Below, piece by piece: positions 17,283-25,885 of a stretch of 64,000 nt of DNA. How positions within the stretch are numbered: position 1 is the stretch's first letter; each line of letters begins with the position of its first letter. Both the position numbers and the translations under genes were made by a program. The notes below the pieces were generated by a model. It was not told where the DNA came from. It searched no databases and saw only the letters and a list, made by a program, of their open reading frames with translations. This stretch comes from Paucimonas lemoignei (GTDB lineage Bacteria; Pseudomonadota; Gammaproteobacteria; Pseudomonadales; Pseudomonadaceae): contig LS483371.1 in assembly GCA_900475325.1 (NCBI GenBank), positions 2,418,001 through 2,482,000 on the forward strand, read 5' to 3'.

Positions 17283-18257
17283 TTATTGTGGCGCGGTGTC
17301 CTCGATATGGGCGCGGATGATGGCGTCGAAATCGGCATCGGCGCTGAAGCCCAATGCCCGTGCCCGAGGGGCGTCAACCCGGCTCGGCCAGCTTTCGACG
17401 ATGCGCTGGATGGTCGCATCCGGCTCCCAGCGAATCAGTTTGACCACTTCCGGCCCGGCGACCCGTTCCAGTGCGGCGATCATGTCGGCCACCGTGGTGG
17501 TGACCCCCGGCAGCGGGATGATTCGCTCATCACCCAGGGTTTCTGGCGACAGGGTCATGGCGTGCAACATGGATTCAACGATCCGCCGCGGCGAGGTGAG
17601 GTACACCTGGGTGTCCGGGCGGACCGGGCAGACCGCAGGCAGACCCACCAGCGGTTCGCGAATGATCGAGCTGAAGAAGGTCGACGCAGCCTTGTTCGGC
17701 TTGCCGGGGCGCACGGCTACCGTGGGCAGACGCAGAATGCGGCCGTCAACGAAGCCTTTGCGGGCGTAGTCCGCGACCAGCAGTTCGCCGACCGCCTTTT
17801 GCATGCCGTATGAGGATTTCGGGGTCAGCACCGTGTCGTCATTCACTACGTCCGGCAGCTTGCCGCCAAACACCGCGAAGCCGCTGGCAGAGACGAATCG
17901 GGGGTGATTGCCTTGCTGGCGCAGGGTTTCCAGTAACGTCATCAGGCCATGCAGATTGACCTGCATGCCCAGGTCGAAATCTGCCTCGGCCGCCGAGCTG
18001 ACCACTGCTGCGAGGTGCCACACCAGGTCAACGCCATCAGTGACCCGCGCCACGACTGCAGGGTCGGCAATGTCACCGGTCACCACTTCGATACGGGCGT
18101 CGTTGGGCAGGTCCTCGCCAGCGAAGGCATCGAACAGCACGATGCGTTCAATGGCACGCGGCGCCTGACCTTCGAGTGCCAGGCTGTGCAAATCGAGCAG
18201 CCGCTCGGCCAGTTGCTTGCCGATGAAACCGGTGCCGCCGGTGATGAGAATGCGCAT
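17283..18257 (-). CDS. NAD-dependent epimerase/dehydratase family protein, DenD (D-erythronate dehydrogenase)-like
   Basis: 324-residue extended SDR. The NAD-binding motif is ITGGTGFIGKQL at residues 5-16. The active-site pair is SSYGMQKAVGE (YxxxK, about residues 150-160). Overall features (FVSASGFAVFGG, ILRLPTVAVRPGKPN) match the D-erythronate dehydrogenase group, which oxidises C4 aldonates at C2 or C3. It lies inside the catabolic operon, after a FAH-family gene and before the MFS gene. Function is inferred from family and neighbours. Confidence 0.8.
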   Translation of the reverse strand: MRILITGGTGFIGKQLAERLLDLHSLALEGQAPRAIERIVLFDAFAGEDLPNDARIEVVTGDIADPAVVARVTDGVDLVWHLAAVVSSAAEADFDLGMQVNLHGLMTLLETLRQQGNHPRFVSASGFAVFGGKLPDVVNDDTVLTPKSSYGMQKAVGELLVADYARKGFVDGRILRLPTVAVRPGKPNKAASTFFSSIIREPLVGLPAVCPVRPDTQVYLTSPRRIVESMLHAMTLSPETLGDERIIPLPGVTTTVADMIAALERVAGPEVVKLIRWEPDATIQRIVESWPSRVDAPRARALGFSADADFDAIIRAHIEDTAPQ

Positions 18258-18323
18258 GGGGTGCTCCTGTTTTTATTGTTGAGCGTTGCTGTTCGGTCCT
18301 GACTGCATGGCGTCCATGACCGG

Positions 18324-18412
18324 TGGGACCGGATTCATCCGGGAAGGCGGCGTTTCAGGCGATGAAGATGCATCGTCCATGCAGGCCTCTTCCCGGCTAA
18401 AGCCGGTCCCAC
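18324..18412. repeat. REP doublet (GTGGGACCGG class)
   Basis: GTGGGACCGGATTCATCCGG and its approximate inverse CGGCTAAAGCCGGTCCCAC flank a spacer. It sits in the gap between the FAH-family and DenD-like genes, so it is probably transcribed within the operon. Confidence 0.75.
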
Positions 18413-18434
18413 GGGATCGTCATGAACCCACAAC

Positions 18435-19283
18435 TCAATCCGCCTGAACCGTGGTCTGTTGTTGTTCACCCAAACCTTCGATGCCCAGACGCATCTTCTG
18501 ACCAGCACGCAGGAATACCGGCTCAGGCTTGACCCCCAGACCTACGCCCGGTGGGGTGCCGGTGGAAATAATGTCGCCCGGTTGCAGGGACATGCAGCGG
18601 CTCAGGTAAGCGACCAGTGCGGGAATCTGGAACACAAGGGTGCGGGTGTTGCCGTTCTGGTAGCGATGGCCGTCCACTTCCAGCCAGAGGTCGAGCTGGT
18701 GCGGGTCGCTGACTTCGTCACGGGTCACCAGCCATGGGCCGATGGGGCCGAAGGTGTCAAAGCCCTTGCCTTTATCCCAGGTGCCGCCACGTTCGAGCTG
18801 CCATTCGCGCTCGGACACATCGTTGATCACGCAATAGCCCGCGACGTGGTCCATGGCATTGCTTTCATCGATATAGCGGCCACCTTTGCCGATCACCACG
18901 CCCAGTTCCACTTCCCAGTCCGTTTTGGTCGAGCCACGGGGGATCTGCACATCATCGTTGGGGCCGCAGATGGCGCTGGTGAATTTGCTGAAGATCACCG
19001 GCTCGCTCGGCACCGGCATGTTCGACTCCGCCGCGTGGTCGGCGTAGTTGAGGCCGATGCAGAGGAATTTCCCCACCTGGCCCACACACGGGCCGATACG
19101 CGGTGAACCTTGCACCAAGGGCAGGCTTAGCGGGTCGAGTTTGCTCAGGGTGTGCAGGCTGGCGGGCTCCAGGGCTGCTCCCGCCAAGTCAGAAATATGC
19201 CCCGATAGATCGCGGATCTGGCCTTGGGCATCCAGCAAGCCGGGTTTTTCCTGGCCTTTTTCGCCATAGCGCAGCAGTTTCAT
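18435..19283 (-). CDS. Fumarylacetoacetate hydrolase family protein
   Basis: 282-residue FAH-fold enzyme that cleaves C-C bonds in diketo acids or acts on related 2-keto acids. Core motifs are visible: FLCIGLNYADHAAESNM, then TDWEVELGVVIGKGG with metal-binding acidic residues, and IISTGTPPGVGLG near the end. The length and motifs match the group annotated as ureidoglycolate lyase or 2,4-diketo-3-deoxy-L-fuconate hydrolase. Because an SDR gene precedes it by 40 bp, the second role (oxidise a 2-keto-3-deoxy acid, then hydrolyse it) is the more attractive inference. Confidence 0.87.
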   Translation of the reverse strand: MKLLRYGEKGQEKPGLLDAQGQIRDLSGHISDLAGAALEPASLHTLSKLDPLSLPLVQGSPRIGPCVGQVGKFLCIGLNYADHAAESNMPVPSEPVIFSKFTSAICGPNDDVQIPRGSTKTDWEVELGVVIGKGGRYIDESNAMDHVAGYCVINDVSEREWQLERGGTWDKGKGFDTFGPIGPWLVTRDEVSDPHQLDLWLEVDGHRYQNGNTRTLVFQIPALVAYLSRCMSLQPGDIISTGTPPGVGLGVKPEPVFLRAGQKMRLGIEGLGEQQQTTVQAD

Positions 19284-19323
19284 AAAGGATTCCCTGTGTT
19301 CAAAGGGTGATTGAAATAAAGGG

Positions 19324-20070
19324 TCAGACGCTCATGCCGCCATCAATGACGTGCACCCCACCGGTGGTGTACGCGCTGGCGTCACTGGCAAGATACAGCG
19401 CCAGTCGGGCGATTTCCTCTGGCGTGCCGATGCGGCCCATAGGCTGGCGGTCGACGAAGGCCTGGTAGACCTCGGCTTCAGTGCGGCCCTGTTCACGGGC
19501 TTGTTCAGCAATGCGCTGGCGCAGGGAAGGCGAATCGACCGTGCCGGGGCAGATGGCGTTGCAGCGGATGCCTTGGCTGACGTAGTCGGTGGCCACCGAT
19601 TTGGTCAGTCCGATGACGGCCGCCTTGCTGGCGGTGTAGGCGAAGCGATTGGGCACGCCTTTGACGCTGGAGGCTACTGACGCCATGTTGACGATGCTGC
19701 CGCCGCCGGCGTCCAGCATGCCCGGCAGAAACGCGCGGATCATGCGGTACATGGCGGTGACGTTAAGATCGAAGGAAAACTGCCAGGCCTGCTCATCGCA
19801 ATCCAGCAGGGCGCCGCTGTGCACGTAGCCTGCGCAATTGAACAGCACGTCCACAGTGCCCACTTGCTGGCGAATTGCGTCGATGGCCGAGGCATCGGTC
19901 ACGTCCAGCTGGAAGGTCTGGATGCCAGGAATGTCGTGCAGTGCTTCGATGTGCAGGTCAGTGGCAATGACTTGGGCGCCCGCAGCCTGGAAAGCCAAGA
20001 CCGAGGCGCGGCCAATGCCTTGCGCTGCGGCCGTGATCAGAACACGTTTGTTGGCGAGATTCATGTGCAT
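19324..20070 (-). CDS. Short-chain dehydrogenase/reductase
   Basis: 248-residue classical SDR, first gene of the catabolic operon. NAD(P) binding is in TAAAQGIGRASVLAF. The catalytic Tyr and Lys are in FAYTASKAAVIGLT, and the C-terminus has YTTGGVHVIDGGMSV. It resembles 2-keto-3-deoxy-L-fuconate dehydrogenases. Several ATG codons are clustered at the start (20064, 20070, 20076). GGAC just upstream and the common N-terminus MHMNLANKRVLIT make 20070 a fair but not firm choice. It faces the LysR gene across 108 bp. Confidence 0.88.
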   Translation of the reverse strand: MHMNLANKRVLITAAAQGIGRASVLAFQAAGAQVIATDLHIEALHDIPGIQTFQLDVTDASAIDAIRQQVGTVDVLFNCAGYVHSGALLDCDEQAWQFSFDLNVTAMYRMIRAFLPGMLDAGGGSIVNMASVASSVKGVPNRFAYTASKAAVIGLTKSVATDYVSQGIRCNAICPGTVDSPSLRQRIAEQAREQGRTEAEVYQAFVDRQPMGRIGTPEEIARLALYLASDASAYTTGGVHVIDGGMSV

Positions 20071-20106
20071 GTCCATTTTTATTGTGTGCGACTTGTGTGC
20101 GACCGG

Positions 20107-20176
20107 GATAACCCTAGGGCTGCTTGCCGATAATCGCCAATGAGATATTCTCAAGGCCTAATAACAGGAGGTTATC
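20107..20176. promoter_or_regulatory. Divergent promoter with repeated GATAAC motifs, probable LysR operator
   Basis: The gap between the SDR and LysR genes has GATAACCCTAGGGC at 20107-20120 and the inverted repeat ATAAC-AGGAG-GTTAT at 20161-20175. The second overlaps the ribosome binding site of the LysR gene, which suggests autorepression. The same motif, as a perfect palindrome, precedes the MFS gene at 21268. Confidence 0.5.
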
Positions 20177-20178
20177 GA

Positions 20179-21135
20179 ATGGCAGACGTCGGGTTTAAGC
20201 AGCTGTGCAATTGGCTCCGGTTTCGGCACCTGGTGTTGATCGACAATCTGGCCCGCACCCAGAACATGCACGCCACCGCCGAAGTGATGAACATCAGCCA
20301 GCCTGCGGTCAGCAAGATGCTTCGTGAAATCGAAAATCAACTGGGTTTCGCCTTGTTCCAGCGCCTGCCACGCAGCATGTCGCCCACAGACCTGGGCAGC
20401 CATGTGGCCCGCTATGCACAGATTGCCCTCAACGACGCCGAGCATTTTGTCGGGCAGATCAATCATTTGCGCCAGGGTGGGCACGGGCTGCTGAAGATCG
20501 GCACCATTTTTGCGCCCACTTCAGTGGCCTTGCCTGCGGCGATTGTCGGGGTCAAACAACGCTGGCCCCTGCTGTCGCTGGATGTGCTGGAAGGCACCAG
20601 CGCCAATCTGCTGACCATGCTGGAACACAAACAGCTGGATCTGGTGATTGCTCGATTCACGCTGGACAGCCATCGCAAACTGTTCGATTTCCAGCCATTG
20701 GCGCCCGAGCCGTTGTGCCTGGTGACCGGCAGCCAGCATCCATTGGCCGGTGCCCGGGAGTTGCCGCTGGCGGACCTCGGCAGCTGGCCGTGGATCGTTT
20801 ACCCCGCAGGCACGCCGATGCGCGCCCGGCTTGAGCGGGCGTTTGCCGAAGCGGGCATGCAGACCCCGGAAAACACCGTGGAAACCAGCTCCATGCAGAC
20901 CACCCTGCAACTGCTGCAGACCGCGCCCATGGTGGCGATGCTGGCTGAATCCATGGTCAGCCCGGACATCAATGCCGGGCGCCTGACCCGCCTGGCACTG
21001 CCGTTCCCCTTGGTGCTGGCCGATTACGGGATCATTACCCGCCGCAACGAGACCCCTGGCTGGTCGGCACAGGCCTTCATCGAAGAACTGCTGTGCGGGG
21101 CCGACACCTTGCGCACTGCCCGCCAGACGCCTTGA
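20179..21135 (+). CDS. LysR-family regulator of the sugar-acid-type cluster
   Basis: 318-residue LysR regulator. The N-terminal helix-turn-helix is at about residues 18-75 (HATAEVMNISQPAVSKMLRE, then LFQRLPRSMSPTDLG), and the effector-binding domain spans about 95-300. AGGAGG 7 bp before the ATG at 20179 fixes this start over the upstream in-frame ATG at 20140. It is divergent from the catabolic operon and precedes a second transporter, so it is the likely control gene for both. The effector is unknown. Confidence 0.92.
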   Translation: MADVGFKQLCNWLRFRHLVLIDNLARTQNMHATAEVMNISQPAVSKMLREIENQLGFALFQRLPRSMSPTDLGSHVARYAQIALNDAEHFVGQINHLRQGGHGLLKIGTIFAPTSVALPAAIVGVKQRWPLLSLDVLEGTSANLLTMLEHKQLDLVIARFTLDSHRKLFDFQPLAPEPLCLVTGSQHPLAGARELPLADLGSWPWIVYPAGTPMRARLERAFAEAGMQTPENTVETSSMQTTLQLLQTAPMVAMLAESMVSPDINAGRLTRLALPFPLVLADYGIITRRNETPGWSAQAFIEELLCGADTLRTARQTP

Positions 21136-21150
21136 TAACCCTCGGTTATC
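21134..21150. promoter_or_regulatory. Palindrome GATAACC-CTC-GGTTATC, probable LysR operator for the MFS gene
   Basis: A perfect 7-bp inverted repeat that begins within the LysR stop codon and lies about 120 bp before the MFS gene at 21268. No T run follows, so it is not a terminator. It repeats the motif seen in the SDR/LysR promoter. Confidence 0.5.
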
Positions 21151-21267
21151 GTTTGATGGAAACTCATCATTGGGCAGTTCCCGATTCGCCTACTAGAGTG
21201 ACCGGCGCCTCACCCTGCAGGAACATCGCGGCCGGGTAGGGGCGCCAACCGCTCAAAAGAGGCGCGC

Positions 21268-22551
21268 ATGAGAACAATAAAAAGCTACAAGACGCTGACC
21301 ATCGTGTTTCTGTTTTTGATCGGCGTCGTCAACTACCTGGACCGCAGTGCGCTGTCCATCGCCAACACATCCATTCAGAAAGACCTGGCCATCAGTCCGA
21401 TGCAGATGGGCATCATGCTCTCGGCTTTCTCCGTGGCCTACGCCTTCTCCCAATTGCCCCTCGGGGCGTTGATTGACAAATTGGGCAGCAAACTGGCCCT
21501 GGGCGGCTCGTTGATCGTCTGGTCATTGGCTCAGGGGGCTTTTGGCTTGTTCAGCAGCTACGGGCATCTGGTTGCCTTGCGGGTCATGCTCGGCATCGGC
21601 GAGGCGCCGGTCTTCCCCTCGGCGGCCAAGGCGCTGTCGGAGTGGTTCGATACTCAGGAACGCGGCACCGCCACGGGCTGGGTCTGGTCTTCGACCTGCA
21701 TCGGGCCGTGTCTGGCGCCGCCGTTGTTGACGCTGTTCATGGTGCATCTGGGCTGGCGTGGCATGTTCATCCTCACCGGCGTGATTGGCCTGATACTGGC
21801 GGCCTGCTGGTTCTCTTTCTACAAAAGCAAAGCGCAGTACATGGCCGAAACGGGGCGTGCCGAGCCTGTGGCGGTGGTTGAACAGCGCATCAAGGCGCCG
21901 CGGATGCGCTGGACGGCCTTGTTCAAGGAGCGCAATACCTGGGGCGCGTTTCTGGGGTTCATGGGAGTGATCTATATGATCTGGCTCAACCTGACCTGGT
22001 TGCCGGGTTATTTCGAGAAAGAGCATGGGCTGGATTTGTATCGCACCGCCTGGGTGGTGTCGTTGGCGTATCTGTTCGGTGCGTTGGGTACGATCATTGC
22101 GGGCAAGGCGTGTGACCGGTTGGTGGCGCGGGGGATGAAGGTGTTGGCCAGTCGCAAGTTGATGGTGATTCTGGGGCTGGTGGGCGGGGCGTTGTTTACG
22201 CTGATTGTGGCGTTCACTACCAATGTGGTGGCCTGTGTGGTGTTGCTGTGCCTGACAATGTTTTTCATCAATATTTCCAGCGCGACGGCGTGGATGATCG
22301 TTAACACGATCGTGCCTTCGGAGCGGGTTGCGTCGTTTGGGTCGATTCAGAATTTCGGGGGGTATCTGGCGGGTTCCATTGCGCCGATTCTGACGGGGTT
22401 CAGTGTGCAGCAGAGTGGGTCGTTTTCGTCGGCTTTTGTGATCAGTGCGGTGGTGGCGGCGTGTTCGGCGATGGCTTATTTCTTGTTGTTGAAGGAGCCG
22501 GAGGTGCGGGTGGTTGAGGGGAGTGGGGTGGTGGGGCAGACGGTGGTTTGA
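21268..22551 (+). CDS. MFS transporter, anion:cation symporter family (second copy in cluster)
   Basis: 427-residue permease with twelve membrane segments and ACS-family features (GVVNYLDRSALSIANTSI, SEWFDTQERGTATGWV). It lies 132 bp after the LysR gene on the same strand, behind a palindrome shared with the divergent operon, so the two are probably coregulated. The last third of the gene (from about 22010) is unusually rich in G and T at third positions, unlike the first two thirds. Confidence 0.9.
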   Translation: MRTIKSYKTLTIVFLFLIGVVNYLDRSALSIANTSIQKDLAISPMQMGIMLSAFSVAYAFSQLPLGALIDKLGSKLALGGSLIVWSLAQGAFGLFSSYGHLVALRVMLGIGEAPVFPSAAKALSEWFDTQERGTATGWVWSSTCIGPCLAPPLLTLFMVHLGWRGMFILTGVIGLILAACWFSFYKSKAQYMAETGRAEPVAVVEQRIKAPRMRWTALFKERNTWGAFLGFMGVIYMIWLNLTWLPGYFEKEHGLDLYRTAWVVSLAYLFGALGTIIAGKACDRLVARGMKVLASRKLMVILGLVGGALFTLIVAFTTNVVACVVLLCLTMFFINISSATAWMIVNTIVPSERVASFGSIQNFGGYLAGSIAPILTGFSVQQSGSFSSAFVISAVVAACSAMAYFLLLKEPEVRVVEGSGVVGQTVV

Positions 22552-22607
22552 GTTTGGTTTTGGTTTTGGTTTTGTGTACATATCCGTTAATAGGGTCACG
22601 GCCACTA

Positions 22608-22860
22608 TCGGTTGCGCCCTTACGGCGCCTCACTTTTGAAAGGAGCCGGAATGCCGGCCCAACCAAAAGTAAGAAAAGGCTCTTGCCCCACCACTCGGTC
22701 CCTCGCTGGTGCTCGGCATGCCCGTAATCCGACATTGATTCGCAGGGTCGCCGCAAAGGGCCATCCCTGGCCCAGTGCGGCTAAACCGGCGTCCTGCCGG
22801 TTTCCCCTGCGAATCAATATCGAATTACGGCCAGCGTGGTTTGACGGGGCGCTTAAGATC
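22608..22860 (+). repeat. Divergent or truncated relative of the long extragenic repeat
   Basis: Begins like copy 1 (TTGCGCCCTTACGGCG, CTCACTTTTGAAAGG, GGAATGCCGGCCCAA) and keeps the hairpins GGGCCATCCCTGGCCC and AAACCGGCGTCCTGCCGGTTT, but the intervening DNA differs and the right half is missing. Confidence 0.7.
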
Positions 22861-23044
22861 AAAATCAAACGCGCGCGAGGCGGCCTGATAGCCGACCTGC
22901 TCTATTGTGTGAGCCTGCCGCGCTATCTTCATCGTCCGCACATTGCCTTCTCGAATGAACTGGTTCTTTCTCCATTAGGTTGCGTTCTGTAGGAGGGTGG
23001 CTGTCTTTCTGACTGCCGCGCTGTCACGCAGCAAACGGTGGACC

Positions 23045-23131
23045 TGTGGGAGCAAGCTTGCTTGCGAAGGGGCCGGGACTTCCCCTCAATTTCTTTCCAG
23101 ATAGATCGCCTTCGCGAGCAAGCTCGCTCTC
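23045..23131. repeat. REP doublet (GTGGGAGCAAGCTTGCTTGCGAA class)
   Basis: TGTGGGAGCAAGCTTGCTTG and its inverse CGCGAGCAAGCTCGCTCTCA flank a spacer. A further half element (GAGCTTGCTCGCGAATAAG) is near 23280. Confidence 0.75.
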
Positions 23132-23329
23132 ATCAAAAATAAAATAACTATTTGATTTGAAATGATTTTCTGTGGGAAGACCGGGGTGGCGCTCCACAGG
23201 TCCTGAGTTTGCTGCGCGATAGCGCGGCGTCGGGGATGAAGCGGGGCCTGCCATGGGCTTGGTGATTGAAGTGGTGACTGAGCTTGCTCGCGAATAAGGC
23301 GCCGCTGACTTCGCTCCAAGCATCTTTTT

Positions 23330-24970
23330 TCAAACCGCCACCCCCAATTCCAGCCGCCTCCCGGGTATGGCGTCGATCAGTTCTCGGGTGTAGGCGTTTT
23401 GCGGGTGTTCGAACACTTGGCTGGCGATGCCGTGTTCGACGGCCTGGCCCTGGCGCAGGACGAGGACGTGGTGGGCGATGCTGGCGACGACGGCCAGGTC
23501 GTGGGAGACGAGGACGTAGGCGATGTTGAGTTCGCGTTGCAGTTCTACCAGCAGGTCGAGGATTTGTGCCTGCACGGACACGTCCAGCGCTGAGACGGGT
23601 TCGTCGAGCAGCAGCAGGTCCGGTTGCAGGGCCAGTGCTCTGGCAATGGCGACCCGTTGGCGTTGGCCGCCGGAGAGTTCTCTGGGCAGGCGGTCCAGGT
23701 AGGACACCGGCAGATGCACCCGCTCGATCAATTGCCGCGCGGCCTGTTCCAGTTCGCGGCCTTTGAGCAGGCCGAAGGAGACCAGCGGTTCGGTGATGCT
23801 TTCGAACAGAGTGAAGCGTGGGTCCAGCGCGGCAAACGGGTTTTGCTGGACCAGCTGCATGCGGCGGCGCAGGGGGCGAAAGTCGCGCCAGCCCAGGTGG
23901 GTGATGTCGCGATCCTCGAACAGCACCCGGCCTTGGGAGGGTTTTTCCAGGCCCAGGGCGATGCGCAGTGCGGTGCTTTTACCGGAACCTGATTCACCCA
24001 CGATGGCCAGCGTCTGGCCGGGGTAGACCTTGAAACTGACGTTCTGCAGGGCCTGGAAATCGCTGTTTTCACCTTTGACGTAAGGCAGCCGGAAGGATTT
24101 GCCGACGTTCTCCAGGGTAAGAATCGCCGCGCTGCTGTTGCCTATTACGCGCGGGGTGGCGGGTGTTTTGCGCTGGCCGAAGGCGGGCGCGGCGGCGATC
24201 AGCGCTTGAGTGTATGAATGGCTCGGTTTGATCAGAATCTGCTGCGGCGGTCCTTGCTCCACCAGTTCACCGTTATTCATCACCAGCACCCGGTCAGCAC
24301 GGTCAGCCGCGACGCCCAGGTCGTGGGTGATGATCAGCAGCGAGATGCCCCGTTCAGCCACCAGACGCTGCAAGTGGTCGAGGATCTTGCGCTGCACGGT
24401 CACGTCCAGCGCGCTGGTGGGTTCGTCGGCGATGATCATGCGCGGGTTGCCTGCGAGCGCCACGGCAATCAGTACCCGCTGACGCATGCCGCCGGAGAGT
24501 TCGTGGGGGTATTGCCGCGCGCGCAGCACCGGTTGATCGAGGCCGACCTGTTGCAGCAGTTCGACGACGTCCGCATCCAGCGCCGGATAGCGGCGGCCGT
24601 GGGCCTGGATCAGGCTCTCTGCAATCTGTCGACCAATGCGCAGGGTCGGGTTGAGGCTGACCATCGGGTCCTGTGGTACCAGCCCGATGGTGCTGCCACG
24701 GATCTGTCGTTTGAGTTTTTCACTGGCGTGGGTCAGGTCGTTGCCATCGACCTTCAGTTGTCCAGCGGTAATCTCGGCGTTGTCTGGCAGCAGGCCCAGG
24801 ATGGCGCTGGCGAGGGTGGTTTTGCCCGAGCCTGACTCGCCGACAATGGCCACGGTCTCGCCCTTGGCGACCTGGAAAGAAACGCCGCGAACCGCTTGAT
24901 TCACCTGGCCGCCGGAGCGGTAGGCGACGCCCAGGTCGCGGATGTCGATCAATGCAGGGTTGGCGCTCAT
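23330..24970 (-). CDS. Peptide-type ABC transporter, double ATP-binding protein (DppD-DppF fusion type)
   Basis: 546-residue cytoplasmic ATPase with two complete nucleotide-binding domains in one chain. The N-terminal half has Walker A GESGSGKTT (44-52), signature LSGGMRQRV and Walker B MIIADEPTSALDV. The C-terminal half has Walker A GESGSGKST, signature LSGGQRQRV and Walker B LLLLDEPVSALDV. Such fusions occur in peptide, nickel and glutathione importers. It is the last gene of the operon and overlaps the permease gene by 4 bp. Confidence 0.95.
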   Translation of the reverse strand: MSANPALIDIRDLGVAYRSGGQVNQAVRGVSFQVAKGETVAIVGESGSGKTTLASAILGLLPDNAEITAGQLKVDGNDLTHASEKLKRQIRGSTIGLVPQDPMVSLNPTLRIGRQIAESLIQAHGRRYPALDADVVELLQQVGLDQPVLRARQYPHELSGGMRQRVLIAVALAGNPRMIIADEPTSALDVTVQRKILDHLQRLVAERGISLLIITHDLGVAADRADRVLVMNNGELVEQGPPQQILIKPSHSYTQALIAAAPAFGQRKTPATPRVIGNSSAAILTLENVGKSFRLPYVKGENSDFQALQNVSFKVYPGQTLAIVGESGSGKSTALRIALGLEKPSQGRVLFEDRDITHLGWRDFRPLRRRMQLVQQNPFAALDPRFTLFESITEPLVSFGLLKGRELEQAARQLIERVHLPVSYLDRLPRELSGGQRQRVAIARALALQPDLLLLDEPVSALDVSVQAQILDLLVELQRELNIAYVLVSHDLAVVASIAHHVLVLRQGQAVEHGIASQVFEHPQNAYTRELIDAIPGRRLELGVAV

Positions 24971-25881
24971 CGTTGAGCCTCCTCAAGGGTGCGGGCGATA
25001 TGGTTGAAGCTGAACACCACCGCCACCACGAACAGCCCCGGCAGCAGCGACACCCACGGCGCGGTCATCAGAAAGTGCCTGCCGTTGGCGATCAGCGTGC
25101 CCCATTCGGCGGCGGGCGGTTCGGCACCGAAGCCCAGGAAACTCAAACCTGCGGTGGCCAGGATCGCCGCGCCGAATTCCAGGGTCGCGAGCACGGCCAC
25201 GGGGCCCCAGGCGTTGGGCAGAATATGGCGCAGCAGGGTGCGAGTCCAACTGGCACCGCCCAGACGTGCCGCTTCAACATAGGGCAAGGTCTTGACCCGC
25301 AGCACCTCGGCGCGGGTGGTGCGGGCAAAGCCCGGGATGATGCCCACGCCCACTGCGACCGCCACCGGGATAGTGCCGAAACCGATCGCGGTGACAATCG
25401 CCAGGGCCAGCAGCAGGCCGGGCAGGGCTAGCAATACGTCGATGAAACGCATGATCAGCGAATCGATGCGGCCACCGGCAAACCCTGAAAGCACCCCAAG
25501 GCTCAGTCCGCCCGCCAGGGCGATGCCCACCGCCAGCAACGCTGCCTGCACTGACAGGCTTGAGCCATGCACGACCCGGGTATACAGGTCGCGGCCCAGC
25601 TCGTCAGTGCCGAACCAATGCACGGCATTGGGCGCGATGAGTTTGTCTGTGGGGGAGGTGGCGTACGGCGCGAAACTGGTCAGCAGGTTCGGCGCCAGTG
25701 CAGCGAGCAAGGCAAAGGTCACCATCGCCACGGCCAACACAAAACCGGGCTTGCGCAACAGCGGTCCGCTGGCTTCAACGGCGCGGCTCAACGCACTGCG
25801 GCGCTGCCACAGCACCGGCGCGGGCTGGTCTTTTATCATCCGTTGAGGCAGGCGGGCGAGGCGGCTATCGAAAATGGTCAT
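24967..25881 (-). CDS. Peptide-type ABC transporter permease (DppC-like)
   Basis: 304-residue permease with about six membrane segments. The N-terminal OppC region contains HWFGTDELGRDLYTRVVHG, the hallmark of DppC/OppC. The coupling loop is EAARLGGASWTRTLLRHILP. The ATG at 25881 starts the protein; the open frame continues to 25944 only by running into the preceding permease gene. It lies 4 bp after dppB-like and overlaps the ATPase gene by 4 bp. Confidence 0.94.
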   Translation of the reverse strand: MTIFDSRLARLPQRMIKDQPAPVLWQRRSALSRAVEASGPLLRKPGFVLAVAMVTFALLAALAPNLLTSFAPYATSPTDKLIAPNAVHWFGTDELGRDLYTRVVHGSSLSVQAALLAVGIALAGGLSLGVLSGFAGGRIDSLIMRFIDVLLALPGLLLALAIVTAIGFGTIPVAVAVGVGIIPGFARTTRAEVLRVKTLPYVEAARLGGASWTRTLLRHILPNAWGPVAVLATLEFGAAILATAGLSFLGFGAEPPAAEWGTLIANGRHFLMTAPWVSLLPGLFVVAVVFSFNHIARTLEEAQR

Positions 25882-25885
25882 GGCG

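Larger units (their letters stand above)
22552..23329. other. Gene-free gap of repeats between MFS and ABC operon
   Basis: Holds a GGTTTT tandem repeat at 22554-22574, a divergent relative of the long extragenic repeat, and REP elements. The open frames here are short, overlap repeats and show no ribosome binding site, so I see no gene. Confidence 0.7.
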
